A stretch of DNA of 64,000 nt from Rubripirellula sp. (GCA_029213145.1 JARGNK010000019.1:8120-72119), one strand, 5' to 3'. Positions 29,401-38,694 are shown, counted from the first letter of the stretch. Numbers and translations: made by a program. The notes: generated by a model not told the origin, from the sequence alone.

Positions 29401-30038
29401 TGCTGGGACGTGTGCTGCAGCATTGAGTTGCAGGCAACGGTGTATTCCAGATCTTGCTCGGGGGCTACCGTTCCTGTCAGGGGAAGGCCTTCGGTCCTCA
29501 AAGAATCATCGGGCAATCGTGTCAACGACCACGAGGGGCGATCCGGACCAGTCTGATGGTTTTCATGGGAGTGAATCTCGCCAAGCTTGGCTAGCTCTTC
29601 GAGTGATAATTCCCGTGAGGGCAGATAGTCAAGCGATGAGTTTTCGGTGGTCTCGAGTCTCGCCAAACGAATTGAAAGTTTCGCGTTGCGATTGCCACGG
29701 ATTCGGAATTCCACCGTTCCGCTCTTCTGCGCAAATCGAGGTTGGATCAACAGGTTGCGAGGGGGATCGGCCAGTTCAATCGAACCGTTGAGTTCAGATT
29801 CATTACGATTGATGATTTCGCTGATGGAGTTTGTTCCCGATTGACCGTCCGTCAATTCAACTTGCGTTTTCCAATAACATGCGACTGGGGCTTGCCATTG
29901 AAACTGAAGACGAAGATCAATGATGTTCGCATCTTGGGCTGAAACAGCACCAATCATCATCGCGCACAACCAGCCCATCGTCGACGCAAAAATGCGCGAT
30001 CGAACCGAACGTCGGCAGAGACCTCCATGTCCAGCCAT
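26448..30038 (-). CDS. Large secreted protein with predicted TIM-barrel-like centre and C-terminal CBM-like domain
   Basis: A 1196-residue exported protein; the signal peptide ends near GAVSAQ (about residue 35). The N-terminal half (about 40-470) is rich in beta segments. The centre (about 500-770) has features of a glycoside-hydrolase-like barrel: YARQMNLTGVMLPAG, SLLVYVSVRPTDLL, and HYAGLGLYADED, in which an acidic residue follows a strand. The C-terminal region (about 1000-1130, NGSFEQAGKMGLVGWL to SLRLTIDSLSTGKVWIDDVHLHE) looks like a carbohydrate-binding beta-sandwich. No catalytic pair is certain. It is probably involved in polysaccharide binding or breakdown, but that is inference; I do not recognise a named family. 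Confidence 0.75.
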   Translation of the reverse strand: MAGHGGLCRRSVRSRIFASTMGWLCAMMIGAVSAQDANIIDLRLQFQWQAPVACYWKTQVELTDGQSGTNSISEIINRNESELNGSIELADPPRNLLIQPRFAQKSGTVEFRIRGNRNAKLSIRLARLETTENSSLDYLPSRELSLEELAKLGEIHSHENHQTGPDRPSWSLTRLPDDSLRTEGLPLTGTVAPEQDLEYTVACNSMLQHTSQQLTLHASLIRVDDGQTLSSSRHIMQVDARGNSPAVTVNFRTPKAVGVYEVRSLLVKEDENIWLRISRRDMPILKKGHPVVVHTDNQNTTNLPPEQPDWDAIGEINPSEPSWSVTTWIPQSTSRFIPGPEAETNQNALASESHADKTVAILQSNQLFQTALPVLRPAIPHRIRIRIAQDRPIHLRVHFGAVDAPSHSFVIVQDPVAKSEDPWLEHTWIHYPKLGEQICLTNLSASDAAIESIRVEAGPNRLGDSKPPLASLSASPQRVAALQISDEDWVENWSNSTPLGRNDFDNATVVAQRIWESSMRLADYARQMNLTGVMLPAGTRGSDQNNLYSEDAIQLAMLLLSNQSLLVYVSVRPTDLLSELEEALRTQPDRVAELTRDELNRSNQYDLLNPAVQRSLATWLHEIDTRYEQYPHYAGLGLYADEDSHLQPPTNAQSEPSIIARFAKSANIKISQLDEEARAELTRSEAFDDWIRAETQNAFNGITSMLNEHPALILLPTESLAALDSTANSHWKVASIIRDGDEQILSDCQLLSQQISDLAETNLARSSAVLVQATTASTKQGKIRPGWESDLSRVMNQLEPDILLIDQAIVFNQLDDDLKNFFAAFTSIPAIPMTDVMGSNPTAQTAHVKTATADDKLCVAIISSVPWPSEIDLETSESVSWDSSSPALLQPRSDSRIRVTVPAGQMIVLRATTTATKPIKLVGWTSRVGGGIQTLQRIKQQVTSVVERLGSLSDLEPSGQPRNGSFEQAGKMGLVGWLHAQHPPDCVTVDVRECLTGKQSVLLTTDPKSPSRTWLVTETIDPPQSGRLAVSLACRGERQDNAPPHRLKVSIEASRNGQPIRFATEFEVPRDGKWNEQHAILEADGIHRGVVDSLRLTIDSLSTGKVWIDDVHLHEHFATEQEREELQSLAFLAVQGLQRNNLAPSGRLLQNPWAQHLLTLNHLNSSEHQSDSDPQPTDTPGVAERLRTWLPKPLRF

Positions 30039-30194
30039 TGATCAGGTGTCGTGTTCAGATCTTGTGTTCAGGCAAACTTCGGGCAGAATAAGCGGGCTCG
30101 GCGTGGAGACTAGCTTTCCGAAGCCAATCGGGTAAAGATGGAATTCGCGATAAGGCCTGTTTCACAACTTGGATGTTTCACGTACGCGCTGTGC

Positions 30195-31019
30195 CTACGT
30201 TTCGCTGGTCTCTGCAGTCCAAGGGTTGCTCCAGTCATCCCAGCACCCTAGGTATGATTTGTAAGCTTCGCAGGAATCGGCCCTTTCTTCGATCCACTGC
30301 TTGGTCTTCTGAACCTGCTCTAGTTCCTGTTCCAGTGACAGATTGCCGATTAACAACTGGGTTCGAAGGAAAACGAAGTACGTGTCCAGTACATCACAAC
30401 GGCAGTAATCACTAATTGCCAGCTTATTGCCGGCGTCGAATTGCTGTTGAACTTGATCTCCGGTCAAATCCATTTTTCCTGGCTTGCCGAGCAACTGCGC
30501 CATCAAATTCAGCCCGCCGTTGCAGCGGGCAGCTCCGTAATTCATCAGCAGGTCTTGCAGATCCAAATGCGCATTGGAATTGAATCGATTTCGAGGTGTC
30601 TTGTAACCCTCGGAAGTGAACCAGGATGACACCGATACGCCATACCGAAAAGCGGCCAATTCCATTAGCGGAATATCGAAGGTGCGGCCATTGAAAGTCA
30701 CCCATTGTGGATACCGGTAGAGTTCCCATCCCCGCCAGAAGTGCTCGGTGATGATGTGCGGGCGAAAATCAGGCTCATCAAGCGAAACAATATCTAGCAG
30801 TTGAAAGTCTTTGGCGACTTTGGCGACGACAACTGCAGTTGGGATCTGAAAAGTGTGGGGAATAAAAGTAGTGCCCCGTTGTTCCATCAACTCATCTTGG
30901 TAGGTCGCGATTGCTTCTGCGGGGCTGTAGCCAGCACCCGGGTATCGGACCTTAGAAATCAGCTCCCCATCGGCAACACTTTCGACGTCAAAGACCAAGT
31001 GTGCCACTTTCTCTGCCAT
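30195..31019 (-). CDS. PolB-like 3'-5' exonuclease (DNA_pol_B_exo2 family)
   Basis: About 274 residues from ATG 31019, which has AAGGAAGG a few bases upstream; an upstream in-frame start at 31079 lacks this and adds an unlikely hydrophobic stretch. The protein is a stand-alone DnaQ-fold exonuclease. Motif I is VFDVESV (Asp and Glu), motif II FNGRTFDIPLM and motif III DYCRCDVLDTYFVF (Tyr...Asp). These match the predicted PolB-type exonuclease family rather than the DnaQ epsilon type. It would degrade single-stranded DNA or RNA 3' ends with two metal ions. It is cytoplasmic. Role in repair or RNA turnover is not established. Confidence 0.85.
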   Translation of the reverse strand: MAEKVAHLVFDVESVADGELISKVRYPGAGYSPAEAIATYQDELMEQRGTTFIPHTFQIPTAVVVAKVAKDFQLLDIVSLDEPDFRPHIITEHFWRGWELYRYPQWVTFNGRTFDIPLMELAAFRYGVSVSSWFTSEGYKTPRNRFNSNAHLDLQDLLMNYGAARCNGGLNLMAQLLGKPGKMDLTGDQVQQQFDAGNKLAISDYCRCDVLDTYFVFLRTQLLIGNLSLEQELEQVQKTKQWIEERADSCEAYKSYLGCWDDWSNPWTAETSET

Positions 31020-31341
31020 CACTGCCTTCCTTAAGTTTGCGAACGCTTCGATTGAAAGCAACGCTACGATCAAAATCACGTTTCAGTGTATCGCCCACCA
31101 GATCATCGTGCAGCATTTCCCGTTAAGATGATAGGGCACAGAGCGTTCCTGTGAAGTGAACCCTGTGTTTGAGCGATGCTGGCCCAGATAAACACCAGCT
31201 GGGTAAAGCACTCGTTGGTAGCGAGAATAGGGTCGCAAAGATTGTTTTCAACCGGATGATCAAATTGCTTGTAATCGCAACACTGGTAGCGTAGTGAAGC
31301 TACCTGGAACTCGTATGAACCGAGAAAGTACTCACAAGGTA
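31020..31341. promoter_or_regulatory. Divergent region between exonuclease and pepT
   Basis: About 320 bases between two divergent genes, so both promoters lie here. I found no riboswitch or clear operator. The pepT start could be as far left as GTG 31294. Confidence 0.4.
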
Positions 31342-32592
31342 ATGGAGCAGCGTGTGTCGATTAATCGTCAGAGATTATTGGATCGTTTTCTACGTTATGT
31401 TCGCGTTGGAACTTCGGCCGATCCCAGCAGTGGTACGTACCCCAGCAGCGAATCGCAGCGAGAATTGGGGAAATTATTGAACGAGGAATTGCGCGCGATG
31501 GCGATTCAAGATGCGCATCAGGATGAGCATGCCTTGGTCTGGGGAACCGTTCCCGCGACCGACGGAGGCACGAGCCCAACGGTTGCGTTAGTGGCTCATG
31601 TGGATACCAGTCCCGAGGCACCTGGTCATAATGTAAATCCTCAAGTAGTGGAGTCATACGAAGGTGGCGATCTTACGTTGCCTTCTGGTGCGGTGATTCG
31701 CGTTGATGAGTGTGACGAGTTGAGTGGGTTGATCGGGAAGACCCTGATCACGACCGACGGCACCACGTTGTTGGGTGGCGATGACAAGGCAGGTGTGGCC
31801 ATCATTATGGAATTGGCGCAGACGCTGATTGAGAATCCTCATTTGATGCACGGGCCAGTGCGTGTGTTGTTCACCTGTGATGAGGAGATAGGGCACGGGA
31901 CAGAAAAAATCGACTTAGAAAAGTTGGATGCTACCGTCGCCTACACGCTTGATGGTGGCGGTGCGGGAGTGATTGATGTGGAGACTTTTTCCGCAGACGC
32001 CGCCACGGTTCGATTCACCGGTCATAATATCCATCCAGCGATCGCGAAGGACCGAATGGTTAATGCGCTGCGAGCGGTAAGCGACTTTGTGACGGCCCTG
32101 CCCCGCGACCTGACGCCAGAGACGACCGAGGAGCGTGCCGGTTTCATTCATCCCTATGGAATCTCTGGTGGTGTCGGTGAAGCATCGGTAGAACTGATCC
32201 TGCGTTCTTTCGAAACAGAAGATCTGGTTGACTACGCCGATTTGATTCGAAAAACGGCTTCGCAAGTGGCTGATTCGATGCCCGGATTGCGAGTAGAAGT
32301 CGAAGTGAAAGAGCAGTATCGCAATCTTCGTGAGGGGCTCAGTAAATTGCCTGAAGCGGTGACGCTTCCACAGCAAGCCTTCGAGAATCTTGGTCGAGAA
32401 TGGACAAGTGCCATCATTCGAGGCGGAACAGATGGAAGTCAGTTGACCGAAAAAGGGTTGCCAACTCCCAATCTCTCAAGTGGTCAGCACAATATTCACG
32501 CCGTTACTGAGTTCGCCTGTTTGGACGAGATGGTCGAAGCCACAGAGCACTTGGTCGAATTGTTGTCGCTGTGGAGCCAGTTAAAGAGTTAG
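31342..32592 (+). CDS. pepT: Peptidase T (tripeptide aminopeptidase)
   Basis: About 416 residues from ATG 31342 (preceded by AAGG; starts at 31294 or 31315 are possible alternatives). An M20 family zinc aminopeptidase that releases the N-terminal residue from tripeptides in the cytoplasm. Motifs are RLLDRFLRYVRVGTSADP at the N-terminus, LVAHVDTSPEA (zinc-ligand His and catalytic Asp), TDGTTLLGGDDKAGVAIIMEL (bridging Asp), FTCDEEIGHG (Glu-Glu) and YTLDGGG (zinc Asp). IRGGTDGSQLTEKGLPTPNLSSGQHNIH near the C-terminus carries the last zinc-ligand His. Length and motif order fit the family well. Confidence 0.95.
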   Translation: MEQRVSINRQRLLDRFLRYVRVGTSADPSSGTYPSSESQRELGKLLNEELRAMAIQDAHQDEHALVWGTVPATDGGTSPTVALVAHVDTSPEAPGHNVNPQVVESYEGGDLTLPSGAVIRVDECDELSGLIGKTLITTDGTTLLGGDDKAGVAIIMELAQTLIENPHLMHGPVRVLFTCDEEIGHGTEKIDLEKLDATVAYTLDGGGAGVIDVETFSADAATVRFTGHNIHPAIAKDRMVNALRAVSDFVTALPRDLTPETTEERAGFIHPYGISGGVGEASVELILRSFETEDLVDYADLIRKTASQVADSMPGLRVEVEVKEQYRNLREGLSKLPEAVTLPQQAFENLGREWTSAIIRGGTDGSQLTEKGLPTPNLSSGQHNIHAVTEFACLDEMVEATEHLVELLSLWSQLKS

Positions 32593-32606
32593 TCCAACGG
32601 TTGTTG

Positions 32607-33437
32607 TTAGTGCCGTTCTAGGGAAACCCCATCACTGCTAGCCTCGATTGTCCCCTCAATCTTCGGGAAACCAAAACTCGCCGCTCCGGTGCGGACAATT
32701 AAATTTTCGGACATCTTGGCTGTCCCGCCATGGTGAGTGTGTCCACACAGCACCGTGAATTGTTGGTGGGGATGACGGACGGTATGAGACAACAGCATTT
32801 TTCCCAACTGGCCACAGACAAAGAAAGGGGCCCAATTTTCGTCGGTTGTCTTTCCCTCGTACCAGCACGCTTCGCAAAAGGGAGGCACGTGCGTAGCGAT
32901 GATGACTTGGCGGACAGCGGGAGAGATTGATTCGAGCTTCACCTGCAATCGTGCAGTCGCCTCGGCTCCCAAACGATTCAGCTGCTGCTTCCAAGTACTT
33001 GAATCGGTTCGCTGAAAGTCTTCGATCAAATGAAAGTCTTTCAGCTCAATGGGACTGTCTTCGTAATTCCCCTCGCTGGCATCGCCCCAGCCATCTTCGC
33101 CAACTAGGGTTACCAGCGGTTCGTTTCCTAATGCGATTGCACCGGTATCGGTTAGGTAATGAAGATTACCGGATTCGCGCGCCGCATGAACCACGCGTTG
33201 CCGCGTGGTTCCAATTGAACTGTGATAGAAATCGTGGTTACCGAGAACGAAAAAGATCGGCACCGAAAGCGAGTTTTCTAAGTGACGCAGTTGGGCGATA
33301 ACGTCATCACCTTCCGAGATATCTCCGGTAATGATGACACCATCGGCTGGCTGCGATGCAATTGATTGAATCCATCGCAGCCGATCCAGCTCTGCGGTGT
33401 GGTCGAGGTGAAGATCGGTAGTCCAAATCAATCTCAC
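32607..33437 (-). CDS. Calcineurin-like metallophosphoesterase
   Basis: A 276-residue cytoplasmic metallophosphoesterase. The ordered metal motifs are present: WTTDLHLDH (D-x-H), GVIITGDISEGD (GD), FVLGNHDFYH (GNHD), IIATHVPPF (His) and VLCGHTHHGG (GHTH). There is no signal peptide. Substrate is unknown; related proteins act on phosphodiesters or phosphoproteins. It sits 14 bp after metK on the same strand, so the two are probably co-transcribed. Confidence 0.92.
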   Translation of the reverse strand: MRLIWTTDLHLDHTAELDRLRWIQSIASQPADGVIITGDISEGDDVIAQLRHLENSLSVPIFFVLGNHDFYHSSIGTTRQRVVHAARESGNLHYLTDTGAIALGNEPLVTLVGEDGWGDASEGNYEDSPIELKDFHLIEDFQRTDSSTWKQQLNRLGAEATARLQVKLESISPAVRQVIIATHVPPFCEACWYEGKTTDENWAPFFVCGQLGKMLLSHTVRHPHQQFTVLCGHTHHGGTAKMSENLIVRTGAASFGFPKIEGTIEASSDGVSLERH

Positions 33438-33451
33438 GTTCGAGATACCAC

Positions 33452-34633
33452 TCAGGCAGAAGCCGCTTCACTGGCGGCTGCAGCCAACGCGTCAGCTTTG
33501 TCGGTTTTTTCCCAAGTGAATGCATCACCGGTTCGGCCGAAGTGGCCACCCGAGGTCGTCTCTGTAAAGATCGGACGACGCAGTTGCAGGTGGTCGATGA
33601 TGCCGGCTGGAGTCAGCGGGAAATGTTCGCGAACCAACTCGCAAAGTTGGGTGTCGTCGATTTTGCCAGTTCCTTCGGTGTCAACATGAACGCTAACCGG
33701 TTCGGTAACGCCGATGGCGTATGCCAGTTGGACTTCACAGCGTTCCGCTAAGCCAGACGCGACGATGTTTTTGGCAACGTATCGCGCCATGTAGGCTGCT
33801 GAACGATCGACTTTTGTGGAATCTTTTCCACTGAAGGCGCCGCCACCGTGGCGACCCCATCCACCGTAGGTATCGACAATGATTTTCCGACCAGTCAACC
33901 CGCAGTCACCGTGAGGACCACCGACGACGAACTTTCCAGTTGGATTGATGTGGTAATTGATTTCACTCGTGACGAGCTCTTCAGGAAGTTCCGGCAATAT
34001 CACTTTATTGATGATGAAGTCTCGGATCTCTTCATTGCTAACATCTTCGTCGTGTTGCGCGCTGACAACGACCGTATCAATACGGACGGGCTTATTACCA
34101 TCGTATTCGACGGTAACCTGACTCTTATTATCCGGACGCAGCCATGAGACTTCGTTGTTAAAGCGTGCCTCGGTCAACCGATTGATGATGCGATGTGACA
34201 ACGCAATCGGCAGCGGCATCAATTCTTCGGTATCGCGGCAGGCATAGCCGAACATTAAACCTTGGTCACCAGCGCCGACGTCTTTGCCTGAATCTGCATC
34301 CGAGTCGACACCTTGAGCGATGTCAGGACTTTGGGAGTCGATCGATACCATGACGGAGCACGTATCGCCACAGATACCCATATGATCGTCGGTGTATCCG
34401 ACGTCGTTGATCGTCTTGCGGACGATATCCGAGTAATTCACCTGCGCCTTGGTCGTGATTTCTCCAGCGATGATGGCGATGCCGGTGGTGACCATGGTTT
34501 CACAGGCGACTCGGCTGTATGGATCTTGTTCGAGCAATGCATCCAAAACACTGTCAGAAATTCGGTCCGCCAGCTTATCTGGGTGACCCATGCTGACCGA
34601 TTCGCTGGTAAAGAGGTATCGAGCGTTGCTCAC
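33452..34633 (-). CDS. metK: S-adenosylmethionine synthetase MetK
   Basis: A 393-residue methionine adenosyltransferase making SAM from methionine and ATP. Motifs are [17 protein letters not shown] (ATP/metal His), [58 protein letters not shown] and the C-terminal TPAGIID. Starts at GTG 34633 with GGGAG about nine bases upstream. It is the source of methyl groups for the methyltransferases in this window. The 160-bp leader upstream was searched by eye for SAM riboswitch features and none was convincing. The next gene is a metallophosphoesterase 14 bp downstream. Confidence 0.97.
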   Translation of the reverse strand: MSNARYLFTSESVSMGHPDKLADRISDSVLDALLEQDPYSRVACETMVTTGIAIIAGEITTKAQVNYSDIVRKTINDVGYTDDHMGICGDTCSVMVSIDSQSPDIAQGVDSDADSGKDVGAGDQGLMFGYACRDTEELMPLPIALSHRIINRLTEARFNNEVSWLRPDNKSQVTVEYDGNKPVRIDTVVVSAQHDEDVSNEEIRDFIINKVILPELPEELVTSEINYHINPTGKFVVGGPHGDCGLTGRKIIVDTYGGWGRHGGGAFSGKDSTKVDRSAAYMARYVAKNIVASGLAERCEVQLAYAIGVTEPVSVHVDTEGTGKIDDTQLCELVREHFPLTPAGIIDHLQLRRPIFTETTSGGHFGRTGDAFTWEKTDKADALAAAASEAASA

Positions 34634-34795
34634 GACGGCTTTTCTCCCGGCAGCAGTGCCGATGGGTTAGGTTGGTTCTACAATTCAGAAGCTAATAAAC
34701 TAATTAGATACAACGTCTCTGAGAAGCGTCCAAGGGTTCTGAGAAGTCTCCACAGCGTGGCGAGCGATCCGAATCTTGTCGAGTAACCTGTCAAA

Positions 34796-35839
34796 ATGAC
34801 CCCAAAATCGAAAAAAACGCGAGATTCTGCGGTGTCGCAGGAGGTCGATTCGGATCTGCCGCTGCCAGATCGAACAACCCCGGCCATGCTGATGTCGCTG
34901 CTCATGCACGTCATTATCCTGACCACGGCAGGATTGATTTGGGCTCGCGTGCCTGCGGGGACGGGCCAACCGGCCGACCGCCCGATTGGAATTGCCATGG
35001 TCCATCGGATGCCGGATCGGGATCACTACGTTGAAGCCAGTCAAACAACGGCGGTCCAGGCTGAGCAGGCAGCCGCTGAATCGACTCCCTCAGCCGCTGC
35101 CGCGCCGCCAGCCGATTTGTCGCCGCCAGTTGATTTGGCGGGTGTGTTGGAGGCGATGGAGTCGACCCCGTCACCAGTCTCTGGTACCGGTTTGGCTGGT
35201 GAAACACAGCTGGGCGGCGATGCTTTCGAGGGCGATGGCACCGGCAGCACCAGTGGCAACTCAGAGGAAGCAACCACGACGTTATTCGGGATCTCCGGGA
35301 GTGGGTCGCGATTCGTTTACGTCTTCGATCGTTCCGATAGCATGAACGGGTTCGGGGGGCGGCCCCTGCGAGCAGCCAAGTCAGAAATGATCCGGAGTCT
35401 TCGGTCGCTGACCGAACGTCAGCAGTTCCAGTTGATTTTTTACAACGATAAACCGTCACCGTTCAAACTCTCCGGCTTACCGCTGCAGATGATTTCGGGC
35501 GAGGAATCCTATCGTCAACTGGCAGAGAATCACATTCGGTCGATCCAAGCGTTCGGTGGGACAGAACATGAGACAGCGTTGAAGATGGCGCTTCGGATGG
35601 GACCGGATGTCGTGTTTTTTTTGACCGATGCCCGGATCCCGCGTTTGTCGGCATCTGAATTACGAGACATCAAGAATCTGGCGGATAGTGTGGGCGCGAC
35701 GATTCATGCAATCGAATTTGGTCCCGATCCAGCTGCGCCGGCTGACAGTTTTTTGCGAATCCTCGCAGCACAAAATTTGGGCGAATACCGCTACATCAAT
35801 GTGCAAACCCTTGCTCAGATTTCGGCGGGCAACGAATGA
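34796..35839 (+). CDS. Membrane-anchored von Willebrand factor A protein
   Basis: A 347-residue protein: a charged N-terminus, a membrane segment (about 30-50, AMLMSLLMHVIILTTAGLIW), a long Ala/Pro/Ser/Thr/Gly-rich linker (about 75-165) and a VWA domain (about 175-330). The MIDAS start FVYVFDRSDSM (Asp-x-Ser-x-Ser) and FFLTDA are intact, so metal binding is expected. Such planctomycete proteins have a TonB-like layout and probably work at the inner membrane facing the periplasm. The stop overlaps the next gene by four bases (ATGA), so the two form a unit. It is divergent from metK. Confidence 0.85.
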   Translation: MTPKSKKTRDSAVSQEVDSDLPLPDRTTPAMLMSLLMHVIILTTAGLIWARVPAGTGQPADRPIGIAMVHRMPDRDHYVEASQTTAVQAEQAAAESTPSAAAAPPADLSPPVDLAGVLEAMESTPSPVSGTGLAGETQLGGDAFEGDGTGSTSGNSEEATTTLFGISGSGSRFVYVFDRSDSMNGFGGRPLRAAKSEMIRSLRSLTERQQFQLIFYNDKPSPFKLSGLPLQMISGEESYRQLAENHIRSIQAFGGTEHETALKMALRMGPDVVFFLTDARIPRLSASELRDIKNLADSVGATIHAIEFGPDPAAPADSFLRILAAQNLGEYRYINVQTLAQISAGNE

Positions 35840-36789
35840 CGAATCGCACGGGTGGACGGCGCTGTCTCTCCAACAGTGTCTTTCTGATCTTTCTGTTGGG
35901 CGGAATCGGCCCCTTCTTCGCTCAGGTGGGTTCTGCTCAGGCAGATTCACAGTCCGCGGAATCCTTGGATCGTGTTTGGGTGCAACCACCGCCATCGACC
36001 GGCCAAGCGGCATCGTGGTTTCCGCCTGCCGTTCGATCGGTGAAGGGGAAAATTCTTCGGTTCGATTCGGCTCAAATGGAAATTGTTGCTCAAGGTGCAA
36101 GTAGTGCGTCCCGGTTGGCGTCTGAACGCGTTCTTTGGATTCAGCCAGCAGGATTCGAGTTACTGGAAGGTCCGATGGCAGACCTTTATCGGGAGGGTGA
36201 GTTTGCCGACTCTCTCTCTAAGTTACCTGCGACGCTGGAACAAAGACCGCCAATTTGGCGGCAGCAGTGGATCACGATGTTAGCGGCCAATGCTGCGTGG
36301 AAAAGTCGGCGAAGCAAAATCGCACTCGATCTTGTTTCGCAGCTGGATCGCCGTTCATTACCACCCTTGGCCGTTGCGTGGTTGCCGATTGCATGGCAAC
36401 GCGGAGTTCAATCGGCTGAGGGGATAAGAGATGCGGAGCCCCGGTTATCAGATCCCTCGGAAGCGGTTCGCTTGGTCGCCGCAAGCTGGTTGTTGTCTTC
36501 TGCCAAGCGGAACGAGGCAACTGCCGTGATCAAACAGCTGGTCACCAGCGATCGTAAGGAGATTTCCTCCCTGGCTGGGCCCTTGTTGTGGCGAACAGCT
36601 TCCCCTCCTGAGATTCAACGGATGGCTCGGCAGTGGGAACAGCAACTAGCCGAGTTGCCGATGGTTTTTCAGCCGGGGCCGACCCGTGCTCTCGCAGATC
36701 AACTGGAAGCTGCCGGGATGGCTGCGGATGCCAAGCGGTTGCGATGGGCAACAGAATTGACGCCCATTCACCCAAGTTTTGGTAATTAA
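35836..36789 (+). CDS. Exported protein partner of the VWA protein, unknown function
   Basis: A 317-residue protein with a signal peptide-like start (SNSVFLIFLLGGIGPFFAQVGSAQA). A short beta region (KGKILRFDSAQMEIV) is followed by a helical, Ala/Trp-rich C-terminal two thirds (AANAAWKSRRSK, RLVAASWLLSSAKRNEAT), resembling TPR/HEAT-type helices. It overlaps the VWA gene by four bases, so it is a partner in the same pathway. No catalytic motif was found. Family not recognised. Confidence 0.78.
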   Translation: MTNRTGGRRCLSNSVFLIFLLGGIGPFFAQVGSAQADSQSAESLDRVWVQPPPSTGQAASWFPPAVRSVKGKILRFDSAQMEIVAQGASSASRLASERVLWIQPAGFELLEGPMADLYREGEFADSLSKLPATLEQRPPIWRQQWITMLAANAAWKSRRSKIALDLVSQLDRRSLPPLAVAWLPIAWQRGVQSAEGIRDAEPRLSDPSEAVRLVAASWLLSSAKRNEATAVIKQLVTSDRKEISSLAGPLLWRTASPPEIQRMARQWEQQLAELPMVFQPGPTRALADQLEAAGMAADAKRLRWATELTPIHPSFGN

Positions 36790-36959
36790 GACACATATTC
36801 TTTGTGATGGTGAAACCCATCATGAGCGATTGAGCGAATCCCCTGTGGCAAATTAGAAATTCACCGGTCTCAATTCAGTCGCTTTCTCGTCCATCTCGCT
36901 TGCGATTGTTATCATGCGACAAAGATCACCCCAAAGTCGCCGTTTTTTGAAGTGAGTGT

Positions 36960-37298
36960 ATGCCTTCAATATTCTCCAAAATCATCGCCAAAGAAATCCC
37001 GGCTGACATCCTTCACGAAGATGATGTTTGCTTGGCGTTTCGGGATATCAATCCCAAGGCTCCTGTTCATTTTCTCGTGATCCCCAAGAAAGAAATCGAA
37101 TCACTCGCTGATGTGAGTGAGGAAGACGAAGCGATCTTAGGGAGGTGTATGGTCGTGGCTTCGAAAGTTGCTGACGCCGAAGGTTTGGAAGCTGGTTATC
37201 GAATGGTGGCCAACACGCGTGAAGAAGGCGGACAGGAAGTACCGCACTTGCACTTTCATATTCTCGGGGGCCGCCCGATGAACTGGCCACCAGGATGA
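36960..37298 (+). CDS. HIT family (HinT-like) nucleotide hydrolase
   Basis: A 112-residue histidine-triad protein. The C-terminal active site is H96-L-H98-F-H100 followed by ILGGRPMNWPPG, the typical HINT ending. The N-terminal IFSKIIAKEIPADILHEDD and FRDINPKAPVHFLVIPKKEI are textbook for the family. Hint proteins hydrolyse adenosine 5'-phosphoramidates, often AMP-lysine or AMP-amine. It is cytoplasmic and homodimeric by family knowledge. bioF begins 10 bp after the stop, so co-transcription is likely. Confidence 0.95.
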   Translation: MPSIFSKIIAKEIPADILHEDDVCLAFRDINPKAPVHFLVIPKKEIESLADVSEEDEAILGRCMVVASKVADAEGLEAGYRMVANTREEGGQEVPHLHFHILGGRPMNWPPG

Positions 37299-37308
37299 AC
37301 ACCGCGAT

Positions 37309-38439
37309 ATGTCACGATTTGACTATCTAGAACGGCGGCTGGAGCAATTGATCGATCAGGATCGTCTGAGGCGACTGGTTCCGCGGCAGATCGACGGCAA
37401 TGAATTAGTTGTCAACCACTCTCGCTTGCATAACTTTGGTAGCAACGACTACTTAGGCTTGGCCGATCAGCCGGTGCAAGCCGCAACCGGCGGGAGTGCC
37501 GCCAGCGCGTTGGTTTGCGGTTGGACGAATACGCATCAACAGCTTGCTCAGGAGCTGGCTGCCTTTGAGTCCTCGGAATCGGCCGTCTTGTTTCCGAGTG
37601 GTTATGCGGCTTGCAGCGGGACGATCGCGACCCTGGCCGAACGGGGTGATTTGATTCTTAGCGATGAACTGAATCATGCCTCGCTGATCGATGGTTGCCG
37701 ACTCTCTCGCGCTGAGCGAGTCATCTACCCGCACCGTGACTGCAGGTTTGTGGAGGAAAAGCTGAGTGAGATTCGCACTCGATTCGAGCGAGTTTGGATC
37801 GTGACGGATGGAGTTTTCAGTATGGATGGGCATCTTGCACCATTGCCACAGCTAGCGGATATCGGGGATCGTTATGATGCAACCTTGATCGTTGATGAGG
37901 CGCACGGCACCGGTGTACTGGGAGCCGGAGGACGCGGGGTTTGTGAATGGTTAGAGGTTGAGGACCGCGTCCCCATTAGAATTGGAACACTCAGCAAAGC
38001 GATCGCCAGCCAAGGAGGATTTGTGGTGGGGCCGCGGGTGGTGGTGGATTATTTAATCAATCGATGTCGCTCACTGATTTTCAGTACCGCCTTGGCGCCA
38101 GCCGCTGTAGCAGCAGCGAGACGAAGCTTGCGAATGATCATCAGCGAACCTCAGCGGCGGGAAATACTTCAGCAGCTTTCCCAACAGGTCCGTGAGTCGC
38201 TCTCTCTTGTTGCTAGTCCGACCGAGCGTGGTGTTCCGATCATTCCCGTCGTGCTTGGCTCCGAGGGTAAGGCCGTCGATGCGGCCCACCAGTTGATTCA
38301 ACGAGGCTTTTATGTGCCGGCGATTCGACCACCTACCGTCCCCACTGGGACCGCCCGACTGAGAATTTCGCTTTCCGCTAGCCACGACCCAGAAATTGTG
38401 GGGCGATTATGCGAGGAAGTAGGGCAAATGCTTCCCTGA
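37309..38439 (+). CDS. bioF: 8-amino-7-oxononanoate synthase (BioF) or related AONS
   Basis: A 376-residue PLP enzyme of the alpha-oxoamine synthase family. Motifs: NFGSNDYLGLADQP at the N-terminus, LFPSGYAACSGTIATLA (loop near PLP), DEAHGTGVLGAGGRG (PLP-ring Asp/His), and TLSKAIASQGGFVVG with Lys230 as the PLP Schiff base. BioF joins pimeloyl-ACP with alanine to make the biotin precursor 8-amino-7-oxononanoate. No other bio gene is in the window, so a 2-amino-3-ketobutyrate ligase or serine palmitoyltransferase-like role cannot be excluded, though the length and start resemble BioF best. Confidence 0.88.
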   Translation: MSRFDYLERRLEQLIDQDRLRRLVPRQIDGNELVVNHSRLHNFGSNDYLGLADQPVQAATGGSAASALVCGWTNTHQQLAQELAAFESSESAVLFPSGYAACSGTIATLAERGDLILSDELNHASLIDGCRLSRAERVIYPHRDCRFVEEKLSEIRTRFERVWIVTDGVFSMDGHLAPLPQLADIGDRYDATLIVDEAHGTGVLGAGGRGVCEWLEVEDRVPIRIGTLSKAIASQGGFVVGPRVVVDYLINRCRSLIFSTALAPAAVAAARRSLRMIISEPQRREILQQLSQQVRESLSLVASPTERGVPIIPVVLGSEGKAVDAAHQLIQRGFYVPAIRPPTVPTGTARLRISLSASHDPEIVGRLCEEVGQMLP

Positions 38440-38694
38440 AGATGAGGTAGGCTTCGATACCAATTCCGCCGAATTTGGCATCGGGAAGAGGGATGGATTC
38501 CGCGTTTGCGACGGTGCGATTGCAACAGTACTGGGCGAACGGGATGACGCTTGGTAGACCGGCAAGCAAGATGGGTATTCGTTTTAATTCGGATTCTTTC
38601 CTTGGAATTGCCAGAATCTCCCTAAGAATTCTCGCCGTCGGGCGTCTAACACTTATCTCCGTTTCCGAGCGTCTACTTTTTTCTGTCCTGCTGG

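Noticed and set aside
34634-34795. Possible SAM riboswitch in the metK leader
   Set aside because: No SAM-I, SAM-II or SAH-type conserved stems could be recognised by eye in this 162-bp leader.
38378-38569. Minus-strand 63-codon frame before the macroglobulin-like gene
   Set aside because: Overlaps the bioF end antisense and has no recognisable domain.
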